The position numbers were made by a program, and so were the translations under genes. Positions 54,005-63,545 of a stretch of DNA of 64,000 nt are shown here, one piece after another. The notes below the pieces were generated by a model. It made no database searches, was not told the origin of the DNA, and saw only the letters and a program-made list of their open reading frames with translations. Within the stretch, counting starts at the first letter, position 1. The number at the start of each line of letters is the position of its first letter. Location of the stretch: the NCBI GenBank assembly GCA_018971775.1, contig JAGXAB010000019.1:19781-83780 (forward strand), in the 5' to 3' direction. The DNA comes from Cyanobacteria bacterium REEB67. Lineage in GTDB: Bacteria; Cyanobacteriota; Vampirovibrionia; Obscuribacterales; Obscuribacteraceae.

Positions 54005-54292
54005 GTGTATGTCCAGCCCGGCGCTTCGCGATCCGAGCTGGCCGGATTGCGCAGCGAAGAAATAGGCGGCAAAACCATACAACGCCTGAAGATCAAATTG
54101 AGAGCCAGACCGGTCGACGGCGAGGCTAATAGCGCCCTGATCGATTTCCTGGCTGCGCTCTGCCACTGTCCTAAATCATCTATAACCTTGAACAGCGGTC
54201 ACAGCAGCCGCGCCAAAACTCTTTGTATCGAGACACAGGATAGCCGAGTATTAAGAGAGGAGATTGCCAGACGCCTGAGCGTATCTGGGTAA
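54005..54292 (+). CDS. DUF167/YggU family protein
   Basis: The protein has 95 residues from GTG 54005. The family motif is clear: VYVQPGASRSELAG, then KIKLRARPVDGEANSALIDF and SSRAKTLCIE. It is a small alpha/beta fold of unknown function. The frame stays open upstream and continues the normal first strand (FARPETGRLLLKV) before the GTG, so the real start is probably earlier. There GGGGAG is followed after eight bases by ATA 53960, and no ATG/GTG/TTG exists. A non-standard start is possible. Confidence 0.8.
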   Translation: MYVQPGASRSELAGLRSEEIGGKTIQRLKIKLRARPVDGEANSALIDFLAALCHCPKSSITLNSGHSSRAKTLCIETQDSRVLREEIARRLSVSG

Positions 54293-54321
54293 CTTCAAGT
54301 CCGGTCCGGTATTGATCGCAA

Positions 54322-54651
54322 CTAGCGATTAGCGATGTGTTTGACGAGGCGATAGACGGTGTGTCCGGCCCGCTGAGAGACGGGCATGACCAGACCGGCC
54401 CGAATCGCCTCGGCGAGCTGTGGCCGCAACGTTTTGATGCGCTTGATCTGCCTTGGTCCACCGGCCATCTCGGGCAAAGTCATTCCAAGAGGATTTTTGT
54501 CGAGCAATTTCACCACTTTATTATCCTGCGGGCGTGGCTCTCCGGCAGGCGCCACCGGCTTGCCTTCCACTCTGGCTGCAGGAGGGCGACCGCGGCGGGG
54601 CTTGTCGCTTTCGGCTGTACTACTTTCGTCTGGGGTAATAGCTTCTGACAT
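54322..54651 (-). CDS. Small basic AT-hook-like protein
   Basis: The protein has 109 residues from ATG 54651. The N-terminus is polar and acidic, then KPRRGRPPAARVEG contains an AT-hook core (RGRPP), a motif that binds the DNA minor groove. The C-terminal ~60 residues look like a winged-helix-type fold (VVKLLDKNPLGMTLPEMA and IKTLRPQLAEAIRAGLVMPV). No family was recognised. DNA binding is inferred. The gene stands alone. Confidence 0.55.
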   Translation of the reverse strand: MSEAITPDESSTAESDKPRRGRPPAARVEGKPVAPAGEPRPQDNKVVKLLDKNPLGMTLPEMAGGPRQIKRIKTLRPQLAEAIRAGLVMPVSQRAGHTVYRLVKHIANR

Positions 54652-54980
54652 CCGGAAATGTTCTCACAAACGGGCTAACGGAAAGTGCGATTGCATGACA
54701 TTTGTATGCAAAGCCAAGCATATCGCAATGTGTAACAAAAAGTACTACTAAAGAATAGTTACGGAATGCCACCCTGAGGCTGACCACCACCGCGCCGACT
54801 TGTTATATTTCAACTGTTCTTTGCAAGCATTTTTATGGCTCGCCTGAGCATTGGAGTCTCAAATTGTGGCGGTGCCCCGCGTCAGGTGCACTGATTGCAA
54901 CGGATTCCAAGCTGAGGTGGCCGCTGATTCTCACGAATCATCAACAAGGGTAAGAACAATCAAGTATTGAGGTCAGGTCA
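54652..54980. other. Intergenic region upstream of the branching enzyme
   Basis: About 330 bases without a supported gene. It presumably holds promoters for the AT-hook gene (minus) and the branching enzyme (plus), but I see no convincing -35/-10 pair, repeat or RNA gene. Confidence 0.3.
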
Positions 54981-56669
54981 TTGAGCATCGGCTCCTTTGT
55001 ATTTATGTTGCACAGCCATCTTCCCTATTACCGTAAGGCGGGAATGTGGCCCTTCGGTGAAGAAAGCGTCTACGAGTGCATGGCGGAGACCTACATCCCG
55101 CTCCTGAACGCCGTCGACGATCTGCTCAAAGAAGGCCTCAAGGCTAAATTGACGATCGGCCTCACCCCGGTGCTCTGCGAACAACTCGCCGACGAGCACT
55201 TCAAGCAGGGCTTCGAAAAATACATCGCCCTTCGCCTGGAAGCGGCTGTCACCGACGAAAAGAAATACGCCAATCACGGTGAAAGCCCCAATCCCGAAAG
55301 ACATCACCTGGCCAAGTTTTATCTGGATTGGTTCCAACAATGCGACAAAGATTTCAAACAGCGCTGGCAGCGCGACCTGATTGGCGGCTTCAAGCGCCTG
55401 CAGGACGCCGAAGCGATCGAAATCACCAGCTCGGCCGCCACCCACTGCTTCTCTCCATTGCTCGGTGAAGACGAGTCGATTCTCGCTCAATACAAAACCG
55501 GCGTCGAAAATTACAAGAAGCATTTCGGTCGCGCCCCACGCGGCTTCTGGCTGCCGGAATGCGCCTACCGTCCGGCCCAGGGTGAACGTGAAGGTATCGA
55601 GCGCTGGCTATATGAAGCCGGCATCAAATATTTCTTCACCGAATCATTCGTGATCAAAGGCGGTCAGACAGCCGAAGTAAGAAGAGTGGTCGGACCGTAC
55701 GGCTCAGTGCAATACGTCCCATCTAAAAATACGGGCGCCACCGGCAATGACACCCATGAAGCATTCTGGCTCAAGGAATATCCTGTCGCCGTCATGGGGC
55801 GCCACGAAGAAGCCGGCTTCCAGGTCTGGTCCGCCGATCATGGTTATCCGGGCGACGGCAACTACCGCGAATTTCACAAAAAAGACGACAAGTCGGGCCT
55901 GCACTACTGGAAGCTGACTTCCAAAAATACCGACCTCGGCTTGAAAGAGCTCTACAATCCGGAAGCGGCGAACAATCGCATGAAGGAAAATGCCGAACAC
56001 TACGTTGGCTTCGTCCAACAGTGTTTGACCGATCATGTCAAGGCTACTGGCGAAACAGGCCTGGTCATGGTTTCTTTCGACACCGAACTTTTCGGTCACT
56101 GGTGGTTCGAAGGCGTTGCCTGGCTGAAGGATATTTTGCGTAAGCTCAAAACCTACACCGCTGTCGAAGTGATGACGGCCAGTGATTATCTGACCGCCCA
56201 TCCGCCCGAAAAAGCAATCAATCTGCCCGAATCTTCCTGGGGTTCAGGCGGTCACTACCAGGTCTGGCTCAACAACGAGACCGAATGGATGTGGCCTGTA
56301 ATCAACAGTGCCGAGAAGCAGATGAAGGAAGTAGCCACGGCTCTCAGCACCGGCCACAAAAACAACGGCAATGGCAACGATCTGAAAACGCGCGCCGCAA
56401 AACAGCTTGCTCGCGAATTGCTCTTGCTCGAATCGAGCGACTGGCCCTTCCTCGTCACCACCGGTCAGGCAAAAGATTATGCGGTGGAGAGATTTAACGG
56501 TCACAAAGAGCGCTTCGAAGAAATCTATAAGATGATTTCGCAGGATCAAATCAACGAAGGCGCCCTGGCGAAAATCGAAGACATAGACAAGTGCTTCGCC
56601 GAAATCTCGCTTGACAATTTCGCCCAATTCTCACAAGAAGGTGCTTTAAAAAGTGGCGCCAATAGCTGA
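54981..56669 (+). CDS. GH57 1,4-alpha-glucan branching enzyme
   Basis: The protein has 562 residues from TTG 54981, with GAGGTCAGG just upstream. It introduces alpha-1,6 branches into glycogen. The GH57 conserved regions are present: HSHLPYYRKAGMWPFGEE near the start, RGFWLPECAYRP with the nucleophile Glu, and VSFDTELFGHWWFEG with the acid/base Asp. The C-terminal helical domain (ESSWGSGGHYQVWLNNETEW) is typical of branching-type rather than amylase-type members. Its end overlaps the pyruvate kinase start by 17 bases, so the two may be translated together. Confidence 0.9.
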   Translation: MSIGSFVFMLHSHLPYYRKAGMWPFGEESVYECMAETYIPLLNAVDDLLKEGLKAKLTIGLTPVLCEQLADEHFKQGFEKYIALRLEAAVTDEKKYANHGESPNPERHHLAKFYLDWFQQCDKDFKQRWQRDLIGGFKRLQDAEAIEITSSAATHCFSPLLGEDESILAQYKTGVENYKKHFGRAPRGFWLPECAYRPAQGEREGIERWLYEAGIKYFFTESFVIKGGQTAEVRRVVGPYGSVQYVPSKNTGATGNDTHEAFWLKEYPVAVMGRHEEAGFQVWSADHGYPGDGNYREFHKKDDKSGLHYWKLTSKNTDLGLKELYNPEAANNRMKENAEHYVGFVQQCLTDHVKATGETGLVMVSFDTELFGHWWFEGVAWLKDILRKLKTYTAVEVMTASDYLTAHPPEKAINLPESSWGSGGHYQVWLNNETEWMWPVINSAEKQMKEVATALSTGHKNNGNGNDLKTRAAKQLARELLLLESSDWPFLVTTGQAKDYAVERFNGHKERFEEIYKMISQDQINEGALAKIEDIDKCFAEISLDNFAQFSQEGALKSGANS

Positions 56670-58170
56670 TCCCTCTTTTCAAATAGACGAACTATCATCA
56701 CCCCGGGTGTCCCACAAAATGAAGCTCACTAGAACCAAGATCATCGCCACGATCGGTCCTTCCTGTCGTTCTCCGCAGATGCTCTGTTCGATGATCGAAG
56801 CGGGTATGGACGTTGCTCGCATCAATTGTTCGCACGCCGATCCGGAGTTTATCGAAGGCGTCGTCGCCGACATCCGCGAAATCAGTGCGCGCATGGATAC
56901 GCCGGTGGGCATTTTGCTCGACCTCTCCGGTCCAAAGATCCGCACCCGTAAGATGAAAGACAATATTCCGGTTAAGCTGGAAAAAGGCAGACATTTCACC
57001 CTGACCAGCCGCAAGCTCGAAGGCAGCGAGGAAATCGTCAGCACCAATTACGAGCCTCTGGCCCGTGAAGTACGGCCAGGCGACACGATTTTGCTCGATG
57101 ACGGCCTGATCGAACTGAAAGTGGTGAAGACCAATGACACCGACGCCGAATGCGTGATCATCATGGGCGGCGTTCTTAAAAATCATCAGGGCATCAATAT
57201 TCCAGGTGTTCGCCTGTCGATTCCCGCCCTCACCGAAAAAGACCGCGAAGATTTGAAAGTCGGTCTCAAATGCGAAGTCGACTTTGTCGCACTTTCATTT
57301 GTGCGCGACCCTCAGGATCTGATCGAATTGCGCGAAGCGATTGGCGACCACTGGCCGCCTGTGATGATCATCGCCAAGCTCGAAAAGCCGGAAGCGATCG
57401 ACTGCCTCGAAGAAATCCTCGACGTCACCGATGCAGTCATGATCGCCCGCGGCGACCTCGGTGTAGAATTGCCGCCCGAGCGCGTACCGCCGGTACAAAA
57501 ATTGATCACTCGCCGCGCCAACGCCAAAGGCAAACCCTGTATCACGGCAACGCAAATGCTCGATTCGATGGCCAACAATCCGCGTCCGACCAGAGCGGAA
57601 GCCTCCGACGTAGCCAACGCCATTTACGACGGCACCGATGCCGTCATGCTCTCCGAAGAATCGGCGATGGGCGACTATCCGATTGAAACAGTGCAGATGA
57701 TGGACCGCATCGCCGCCGCCGCCGAAGGCAGCATGGACCGCTCCAAATTGCATGACCATGCCCTGCCTACTTCCGCCCATGCCATTGCTCACGCCGCCTG
57801 CGCCATGGCCGTCGACATGAATGCAAAAGTGGTGGCGACATTCACCAAATCCGGTGCCACAGCCCGCTTGATTTCACAGTTTAAGCCCCCCTGTCCGATC
57901 ATCGCCCTGACGCAACTCACCCACGTCTACCGTCAGCTCACTTTGAGCTGGGGTACGCAGCCGGTGATGCTCACCGAAGTGAGCGATTCGGAATCAACTC
58001 TGGCCATGGTCGAAGACACACTGGTCAAGCGCAACATGGTCACCCCCGGCGAAGTGATTGTCATTACCGGCGGTCTGCCGATTGCCGCTCGCGGCCCGGC
58101 AAACTTCGTCAAACTCTCAACAGTCTCGCAACGATCGCCTTCCGCCTTCTGGCAATTGAAAGGCATTTAG
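56653..58170 (+). CDS. pyk: Pyruvate kinase
   Basis: The protein has 505 residues from GTG 56653, with AAGG about twelve bases upstream; ATG 56719 is closer to the usual family start just before RTKIIATIGPSC. Pyruvate kinase makes ATP and pyruvate from phosphoenolpyruvate. Key segments are DVARINCSHADPEFIEG, GILLDLSGPKIRTRKM, VDFVALSFVRDPQDL, MIIAKLEKPEAIDCLEEIL (active-site Lys) and MIARGDLGVELPPERVPPVQ. The C-terminal allosteric domain is complete (VVATFTKSGATARLIS, VIVITGGLP). Confidence 0.95.
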   Translation: MAPIADPSFQIDELSSPRVSHKMKLTRTKIIATIGPSCRSPQMLCSMIEAGMDVARINCSHADPEFIEGVVADIREISARMDTPVGILLDLSGPKIRTRKMKDNIPVKLEKGRHFTLTSRKLEGSEEIVSTNYEPLAREVRPGDTILLDDGLIELKVVKTNDTDAECVIIMGGVLKNHQGINIPGVRLSIPALTEKDREDLKVGLKCEVDFVALSFVRDPQDLIELREAIGDHWPPVMIIAKLEKPEAIDCLEEILDVTDAVMIARGDLGVELPPERVPPVQKLITRRANAKGKPCITATQMLDSMANNPRPTRAEASDVANAIYDGTDAVMLSEESAMGDYPIETVQMMDRIAAAAEGSMDRSKLHDHALPTSAHAIAHAACAMAVDMNAKVVATFTKSGATARLISQFKPPCPIIALTQLTHVYRQLTLSWGTQPVMLTEVSDSESTLAMVEDTLVKRNMVTPGEVIVITGGLPIAARGPANFVKLSTVSQRSPSAFWQLKGI

Positions 58171-58196
58171 CCTCTAGCTGCCGGCGGTCAAATTAG

Positions 58197-58889
58197 TCAA
58201 CCGATACCGGCAGTAGTGGCAGAATTATTATCGCTGTCGTTTTTGCTTTCGTTAGCGTGCACGATATAGGCACAGAGCGGATCATCGCGCAGGATATATT
58301 TCTCGCGCGTCACCTTTACTCCGAGCAGGGCTTCCATCATTTGCGGCTCCATTGAACAGAGCTGGCGAAACTGATTGGCCATATCGTGAACAGCGCAGTG
58401 GCGCTGATAAATAATGAAATTGCCGCCTTCGATCGCTTCCCATTCGGTCATATAGCCGTCTTCTGAAAAGATCCGCGAAATTTCCCGGACGCGTTCTTCT
58501 ATTGGCTTGTCGTTGAATCTTTCTTTGAAGCGGGCGATGCGCTTCTCATTGCGAATGGTGAGCAATTCCATCACACCCTTGTGACCGGACTGCTCAAAGA
58601 CGGCTTCGAGCAAATCAACTGCCAGGGTAGAGCCGCCGGAGGGAAAAAGCGCTTCAGCCTTGGCGGCGAGCTTGTAGTGATAGGTGGGGCGACCGCGTAC
58701 CTGGCGAATCATGCGAGATTCGACCAGACCTTCTTTTTGCAGATGAGCAAGATGCCTGCGCACGGCCATCGAAGTAATACCTAGCATCGTGCAGAGGTCG
58801 GAAACCGTAAGCTCTCCTTGCCTTTTGAGGTAAAGCAAAAGAACATCCTGGGTTTTATCGGGGGCATCGCCAATCGGCTGTGTGATCAT
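58197..58889 (-). CDS. sufR: SufR-type iron-sulfur repressor of the suf operon
   Basis: The protein has 230 residues from ATG 58889. The N-terminal winged helix-turn-helix (ELTVSDLCTMLGITSMAVRR, then HLAHLQKEGLVESRMIRQ with RGRPTYHY as wing) is typical. The C-terminal region carries three cysteines at residues 165, 178 and 206 (C-x12-C-x27-C), the SufR Fe-S ligand pattern. SufR represses suf when its cluster is present and releases it under iron or redox stress. The gene is divergent from sufC, as expected, across a 484-base spacer. Confidence 0.88.
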   Translation of the reverse strand: MITQPIGDAPDKTQDVLLLYLKRQGELTVSDLCTMLGITSMAVRRHLAHLQKEGLVESRMIRQVRGRPTYHYKLAAKAEALFPSGGSTLAVDLLEAVFEQSGHKGVMELLTIRNEKRIARFKERFNDKPIEERVREISRIFSEDGYMTEWEAIEGGNFIIYQRHCAVHDMANQFRQLCSMEPQMMEALLGVKVTREKYILRDDPLCAYIVHANESKNDSDNNSATTAGIG

Positions 58890-59176
58890 TTATTACTCGA
58901 GAACAACAAGCTGAGCCAGTTTTTAGGAAGGCGTTTTTCTTCGACCTTTATCTAACTTTTTCCGCTTTTTGCCTCATTCCTCCCTAATCAGCCTGCCGGA
59001 GGCAAACTTCTCTTTATATTGTCACCGATCTCGACTTTTCCCGGGGCGATTTCAAAAACGCTACTTTCTTAATGCTCTTAACGCTCGGCCCGCCCATTTA
59101 GCCCTATCGCAGGCCCCTCGATTGAGGCAATTGAAACGACATACAAAAGGATTATAAATTTACCGGGCCCACATAG

Positions 59177-59205
59177 TCGATATTTGATACTATTTTATCT
59201 ATAAA
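59177..59205 (+). promoter_or_regulatory. Candidate suf operon promoter
   Basis: TCGATA (59177-59182) and TATAAA (59200-59205) are 17 bp apart. The leader to the sufC ATG would be about 160 nt. The other part of the spacer (58890-59170) shows no gene or further clear site. Confidence 0.4.
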
Positions 59206-59217
59206 GTCCAATTCTGC

Positions 59218-59253
59218 AAAGGTTGGAACCTTTTAAGGGAGTTCCCAAGGGAA
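59218..59253. promoter_or_regulatory. Two adjacent inverted repeats, candidate SufR operators
   Basis: AAAGGTT-GG-AACCTTT (59218-59233) is a perfect 7-bp inverted repeat, and TTCCC-AA-GGGAA (59242-59253) a perfect 5-bp one. Both lie just after the presumed transcription start in the sufR-sufC spacer, where a repressor would block the polymerase. Confidence 0.5.
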
Positions 59254-59373
59254 TTCTTCTTTAGAAAGTATATGATTTAAGGGTCTAAAAGGCTCCGATG
59301 CGGGCCCGGACAGAAGTTTCCCGATCCCGATTCAATTTCAATAAAAAGCAAGTAAGAGGCACAAAGCGGACCC

Positions 59374-60156
59374 ATGTCGAGTTCATCCAAGTCATCAGCC
59401 CCCCTCCTTCAAGTCAAGGATTTGCACGTCTCGGTCGAGGACAAAGAAATCCTCAAGGGCGTCAATCTCACCATCAATGCCGGCGAAATCCACGCCATCA
59501 TGGGTCGCAACGGATCAGGCAAATCGACTCTCTCCTATACCCTGATGGGCCATCCGCGCTACAAAGTCACCTCGGGCGAAATGCTCTACAAGGGTGAAGA
59601 AATCAATGAAATGACCCCCGATGCCAGAGCCAAAGCCGGTATCGGCCTCGCTTTCCAGTATCCGGTCGCCGTACCAGGCGTCACCGTCTCAAACTTCCTT
59701 AGACATTCGGTCAAATCGGTCCGCGGCAAGGATATCCCGGTCAAAGAATTCCGCGCCGAATTGAAGACACTGATGGCCAGACTCGGCGTCAAAGATGAGT
59801 TTCTCTCCCGTTATCTCAATGACGGCTTCTCCGGCGGCGAGAAAAAACGTCTGGAAATCCTCCAACTTTCGCTTCTCAATCCGCAATTGCTCGTCCTCGA
59901 CGAAACCGACTCCGGTCTCGACATCGACGCACTCAAGACAGTCACCGAAGGCGTCAACGAACTCGCTACCAGCGAAAACGCCGTTTTGCTGATCACTCAC
60001 TATCAGCGCATGCTCAATTACATCAAGCCTCATTTTGTACATGTCTTCCAGGACGGCAAAATCGTTGCTTCCGGCGACAGCCAATTGGCACTCGAGCTCG
60101 AATCGCGTGGCTACGATTGGGTCACCAAAGAACTCACGCCCTCAGGCGTCGCTTAA
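59374..60156 (+). CDS. sufC: SufC, ATPase of the SUF Fe-S assembly complex
   Basis: The protein has 260 residues from ATG 59374. SufC is the ABC-type ATPase of SufBCD, which builds iron-sulfur clusters. Walker A is [18 protein letters not shown], the Q-loop lies in [12 protein letters not shown], the signature is [17 protein letters not shown], Walker B is [18 protein letters not shown], and the switch His is in [11 protein letters not shown]. Length is usual. It is the first gene of the operon and about 16 bases ahead of sufB. Confidence 0.95.
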   Translation: MSSSSKSSAPLLQVKDLHVSVEDKEILKGVNLTINAGEIHAIMGRNGSGKSTLSYTLMGHPRYKVTSGEMLYKGEEINEMTPDARAKAGIGLAFQYPVAVPGVTVSNFLRHSVKSVRGKDIPVKEFRAELKTLMARLGVKDEFLSRYLNDGFSGGEKKRLEILQLSLLNPQLLVLDETDSGLDIDALKTVTEGVNELATSENAVLLITHYQRMLNYIKPHFVHVFQDGKIVASGDSQLALELESRGYDWVTKELTPSGVA

Positions 60157-60171
60157 CACCAGGAGGCCTCT

Positions 60172-61692
60172 ATGTCAGCTGATTTAGCGTCAACTAAACC
60201 CACGTCCAGTCAATCGACCAATCTCACGCCGGCGTCCCTCAATGCCGATATTCTCAATGCCCAGACCGGCACGGCCGCAGCTCGCGAAGCGCAGTCGATC
60301 GACGACATCGGCAGCGATTACAAATATGGTTTTTCAGACAAAGAAGATTATGTCTTCAAATCCGGTCGTGGCCTGACGCGTGAAATCGTCGTCAAGATCT
60401 CCGAGATGAAAAAAGAGCCCGAATGGATGCTCAAGTTTCGTCTGCGCGCCCTCGATATCTTCTTGAAAAAGCCCATGCCTACCTGGGGCAACTGCGGCCT
60501 CCTGAACGACATCGACTTCGACAATATCTACTATTACATCAAGCCCTCAGGCGGTACCGAGAAGAGCTGGGATGAAGTGCCCGAAGGCATCAAAAACACC
60601 TTCGACCGCTTAGGCATTCCTGAAGCCGAGCGCAAATTTCTCGCCGGCGTCACCGCTCAATACGAATCCGAAGTCGTCTATCACTCGATCCGCGAAGATC
60701 TGGAAAAAGAAGGCGTCATTTTCCTCGATATGGACTCGGCCCTGCGCGAGCATCCCGAAATCGTGCGCGAGCACTTCGCCACAGTTATTCCCGCCGCCGA
60801 CAACAAATTTTCGGCTCTGAACTCGGCCGTCTGGTCGGGGGGCAGTTTCATCTGGGTACCACCGGGTGTCAAGGTAGAAATCCCGCTACAAGCCTATTTC
60901 CGTATCAACGCTGAAAACATGGGTCAGTTCGAGCGCACCTTGATCATCGCCGAGCCCGGCTCCTTCGTGCACTATATCGAAGGTTGCACCGCTCCTACTT
61001 ACAGTACCGACTCTCTGCACTCGGCAGTAGTTGAATTGATCGCCAAGCCGGGAGCTCATATCCGCTATACGACCATTCAAAACTGGTCCAAAAACGTTTA
61101 CAACCTGGTCACCAAGCGCGCAGTCGCCCATGAAGACGCCAAAGTCGAATGGGTAGACGGCAATCTCGGCTCCAAGCTGACGATGAAATATCCGGCCATC
61201 TATCTGATGGGACCGCGCGCTCACGGTGAAGTACTCTCCATCGCTTTTGCCGGTGAAGATCAGCACCAGGATGCCGGTGCGAAGATCATTCACGCCGCCC
61301 CCGACACGACCTCTTTGATCGTCTCAAAATCGATCAGCAAAAAAGGCGGTCGGACTTCTTATCGCGGCTTGATCAAAGTGCACCCGCATGCAACCGGGGT
61401 CAAATCCTCGGTCAAATGCGACGCCCTGCTCATGGACGACCAATCGCGCTCGGACACCTACCCGACCATGGAAATCGACGAAAAAGACGTCAACATCGAA
61501 CACGAAGCAACCGTATCCAAAGTAGGCGAAGAGCAGCTCTTCTATTTGATGAGCCGCGGCCTGAGCCAGGACGAGGCAACGGCGATGATCGTCAATGGCT
61601 TCTTCGAACCCTTCACCAAAGAACTCCCCCTCGAGTACGCCGTCGAATTGAATCGTCTGATTCAACTCGAAATGGAAGGCTCAGTAGGTTAG
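60172..61692 (+). CDS. sufB: SufB, scaffold of the SUF complex
   Basis: The protein has 506 residues from ATG 60172, with AGGAGG six bases upstream. SufB is the site of cluster assembly. The family phrases are present: [79 protein letters not shown], and the C-terminal [20 protein letters not shown] and [20 protein letters not shown]. The Ala/Thr-rich ~40-residue N-terminus is an extension relative to the core. Confidence 0.95.
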   Translation: MSADLASTKPTSSQSTNLTPASLNADILNAQTGTAAAREAQSIDDIGSDYKYGFSDKEDYVFKSGRGLTREIVVKISEMKKEPEWMLKFRLRALDIFLKKPMPTWGNCGLLNDIDFDNIYYYIKPSGGTEKSWDEVPEGIKNTFDRLGIPEAERKFLAGVTAQYESEVVYHSIREDLEKEGVIFLDMDSALREHPEIVREHFATVIPAADNKFSALNSAVWSGGSFIWVPPGVKVEIPLQAYFRINAENMGQFERTLIIAEPGSFVHYIEGCTAPTYSTDSLHSAVVELIAKPGAHIRYTTIQNWSKNVYNLVTKRAVAHEDAKVEWVDGNLGSKLTMKYPAIYLMGPRAHGEVLSIAFAGEDQHQDAGAKIIHAAPDTTSLIVSKSISKKGGRTSYRGLIKVHPHATGVKSSVKCDALLMDDQSRSDTYPTMEIDEKDVNIEHEATVSKVGEEQLFYLMSRGLSQDEATAMIVNGFFEPFTKELPLEYAVELNRLIQLEMEGSVG

Positions 61693-61753
61693 GTTGGATT
61701 AAACAAGCCGGGCACAGAAGCAATCCAAATCATCAGGGAGATATTTTTTAGTC

Positions 61754-63187
61754 ATGTCGGATCCAAAAGTGGCCAACACCATAGCTAGAGAAAGAGTCGA
61801 CGGTTTAGCGAAAAGCAACGCCGAACCACAATGGCTCAAAGCCAGTCGTCTGACGGCCTGGGAAGCATATCTGCAAACGCCGATGCCGACCTCTCGCGAC
61901 GAAGATTGGCGCAAAACCGAAATCGACTCCCTCGATCTCTCTACTTTTGTAGCGGTCGGACCGATTGAAACAAGGGAAAAGTCCGCGCCGAAGGTAACCG
62001 ACCATACGCTTTTGAGCGGCTGCAGCAAAGCAGTCGAAAAGACGGCCGGCATTTTCGTCGAAGATTATCAGGCCCAAAATCTGAGCGTCAGCCTCGATCC
62101 TGAAGTCTCAAAAAAGGGCGTTATCTTCGTCTCCTGGCAGGAAGCGCTCGAGAAGCACGGCGAGCTCGTTGAAAAATATTTGAGCGCCCAGGCCCTGACG
62201 GCAAAAGCCGACGCCAAATCAAAAACAGAGTCCGAAACAATCGTCCAGGCCGAAGACGACAAATTTACGTTGATGAACCGCGCCCTCTTCACCGGCGGTT
62301 ATTTCCTCCATGTACCGGCCAACGTCGAAATCGACGCTCCTTTCCTGGCCCTGACCAATCTCACCGGTGAGAAAGTAGAAGCGCACGGACAGGCCTTTAT
62401 CGAGCGTATCGTCGTTGTCGCCGGCGACAATGCCAAACTCAATCTTTTCACGATTTTTAGCTCACCCGAAGGCGACAGCTCCGCTCAGGGTGCTCTCAAA
62501 TCGCAGGCTTCCAGTCTGGCCAATATTTTCGTCGAAGCCCATGTCGGCCGCGGCGCCCGCGTCAATGTCGTCGAGCTCAGTCAGCTCGGTCACAATGTCT
62601 TCGCCATCAGCCGCACTTCGACCTATGTCGGTCGTGACGGTCACCTCGACTACACCACCGCCTCGCTCGGCGCTCGTCAGATCAAATCGGTAATCGAAAC
62701 ATTGATGATCGATCGCGGCGGCAACAGCGACGTCAAAGGCATCATCCTTGGTGACCTGCATGAGCATGTTTCCTTCAATACGATCCAGCAGCACGCCAGC
62801 CCTGATACCACATCCAATATCAACTTCCGCGTCGCCCTCAAAGATGATGCCTCATCGATTTATCAGGGCATCGTCAAAGTCGACAAGGTGGCTCAGCGCA
62901 CTAACGCTTTCCAATCCAATAAAAATCTCCTGCTTGGCAGCGGTGCTCGCGCCGACAGCATTCCGCGCCTGGAAATTCTCGCAGACGACGTCAAATGCTC
63001 GCACGGAGCCACTGTCGGACCGGTGGACAAGGATCAACTCTTCTATCTCAATTCACGCGGCCTGCCCATGAAAGAAGCGGAAGAACTTATTGTCATTGGC
63101 TTCTTCGCTGAAGTCCTGAACACCATTTCTATCAAGGGAGCCGCCGACTGGATAGGCTCTTTGATCGCGGAAAAAATCCATCAATGA
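61754..63187 (+). CDS. sufD: SufD, partner of SufB in the SUF complex
   Basis: The protein has 477 residues from ATG 61754, with AGGGAG about ten bases upstream. SufD pairs with SufB and is needed for iron entry. It shares the beta-helix organisation and the C-terminal family block (DDVKCSHGATVGPVDKDQLF, then YLNSRGLPMKEAEELIVIGF), with the conserved His in SHGAT. The N-terminal half is more variable, as usual. The stop overlaps the Rieske gene start as ATGA, so coupling is likely. Confidence 0.93.
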   Translation: MSDPKVANTIARERVDGLAKSNAEPQWLKASRLTAWEAYLQTPMPTSRDEDWRKTEIDSLDLSTFVAVGPIETREKSAPKVTDHTLLSGCSKAVEKTAGIFVEDYQAQNLSVSLDPEVSKKGVIFVSWQEALEKHGELVEKYLSAQALTAKADAKSKTESETIVQAEDDKFTLMNRALFTGGYFLHVPANVEIDAPFLALTNLTGEKVEAHGQAFIERIVVVAGDNAKLNLFTIFSSPEGDSSAQGALKSQASSLANIFVEAHVGRGARVNVVELSQLGHNVFAISRTSTYVGRDGHLDYTTASLGARQIKSVIETLMIDRGGNSDVKGIILGDLHEHVSFNTIQQHASPDTTSNINFRVALKDDASSIYQGIVKVDKVAQRTNAFQSNKNLLLGSGARADSIPRLEILADDVKCSHGATVGPVDKDQLFYLNSRGLPMKEAEELIVIGFFAEVLNTISIKGAADWIGSLIAEKIHQ

Positions 63188-63501
63188 CCGAACATGCAAC
63201 CGAGTACGCGAAAATAGCCGAGACCAAAGACATCCCGGATGGCGAGGTCAAAGTCTACGATTTGAACGGCGCGGCCATCGCTCTTTGTCATGTCGGCGAT
63301 AAATTTTACGCCGTCCAGGATCTCTGTACCCACGACGGTGGGCCGCTCGGCGAGGGCGAACTGGTCGGCTCGCAAATAGAATGCCCAAGGCATGGCGCCC
63401 GCTTCGATGTAAAAACCGGCAAGGCGATGTGTTTGCCGGCGGTGATCGACATACCCACTTATGAGGTGGAAGTGCGCGGCGGCGAAATCTTCGTCAAATA
63501 A
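63184..63501 (+). CDS. Rieske-type [2Fe-2S] ferredoxin of the suf operon
   Basis: The protein has 105 residues from ATG 63184. It has both Rieske ligand boxes: DLCTHDGGPLGEGEL (Cys-x-His) and IECPRHGARFDVKTGKAMC (Cys-x2-His). It belongs to the small NirD/ferredoxin-like Rieske proteins and is common between sufD and sufS in other bacteria. It probably supplies electrons or acts as a cluster-linked helper for SUF. The length is complete. Confidence 0.92.
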   Translation: MTEHATEYAKIAETKDIPDGEVKVYDLNGAAIALCHVGDKFYAVQDLCTHDGGPLGEGELVGSQIECPRHGARFDVKTGKAMCLPAVIDIPTYEVEVRGGEIFVK

Positions 63502-63545
63502 TTGAAATCAGAAAAATCGACATAAGCAAAAAGAAGACCGAGAAA

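Noticed and set aside
58178..58213. Terminator between pyk and sufR
   Set aside because: CTGCCGG/CCGGCAG can pair, but the loop is over 20 nt, there is no T-run, and it overlaps the end of sufR.
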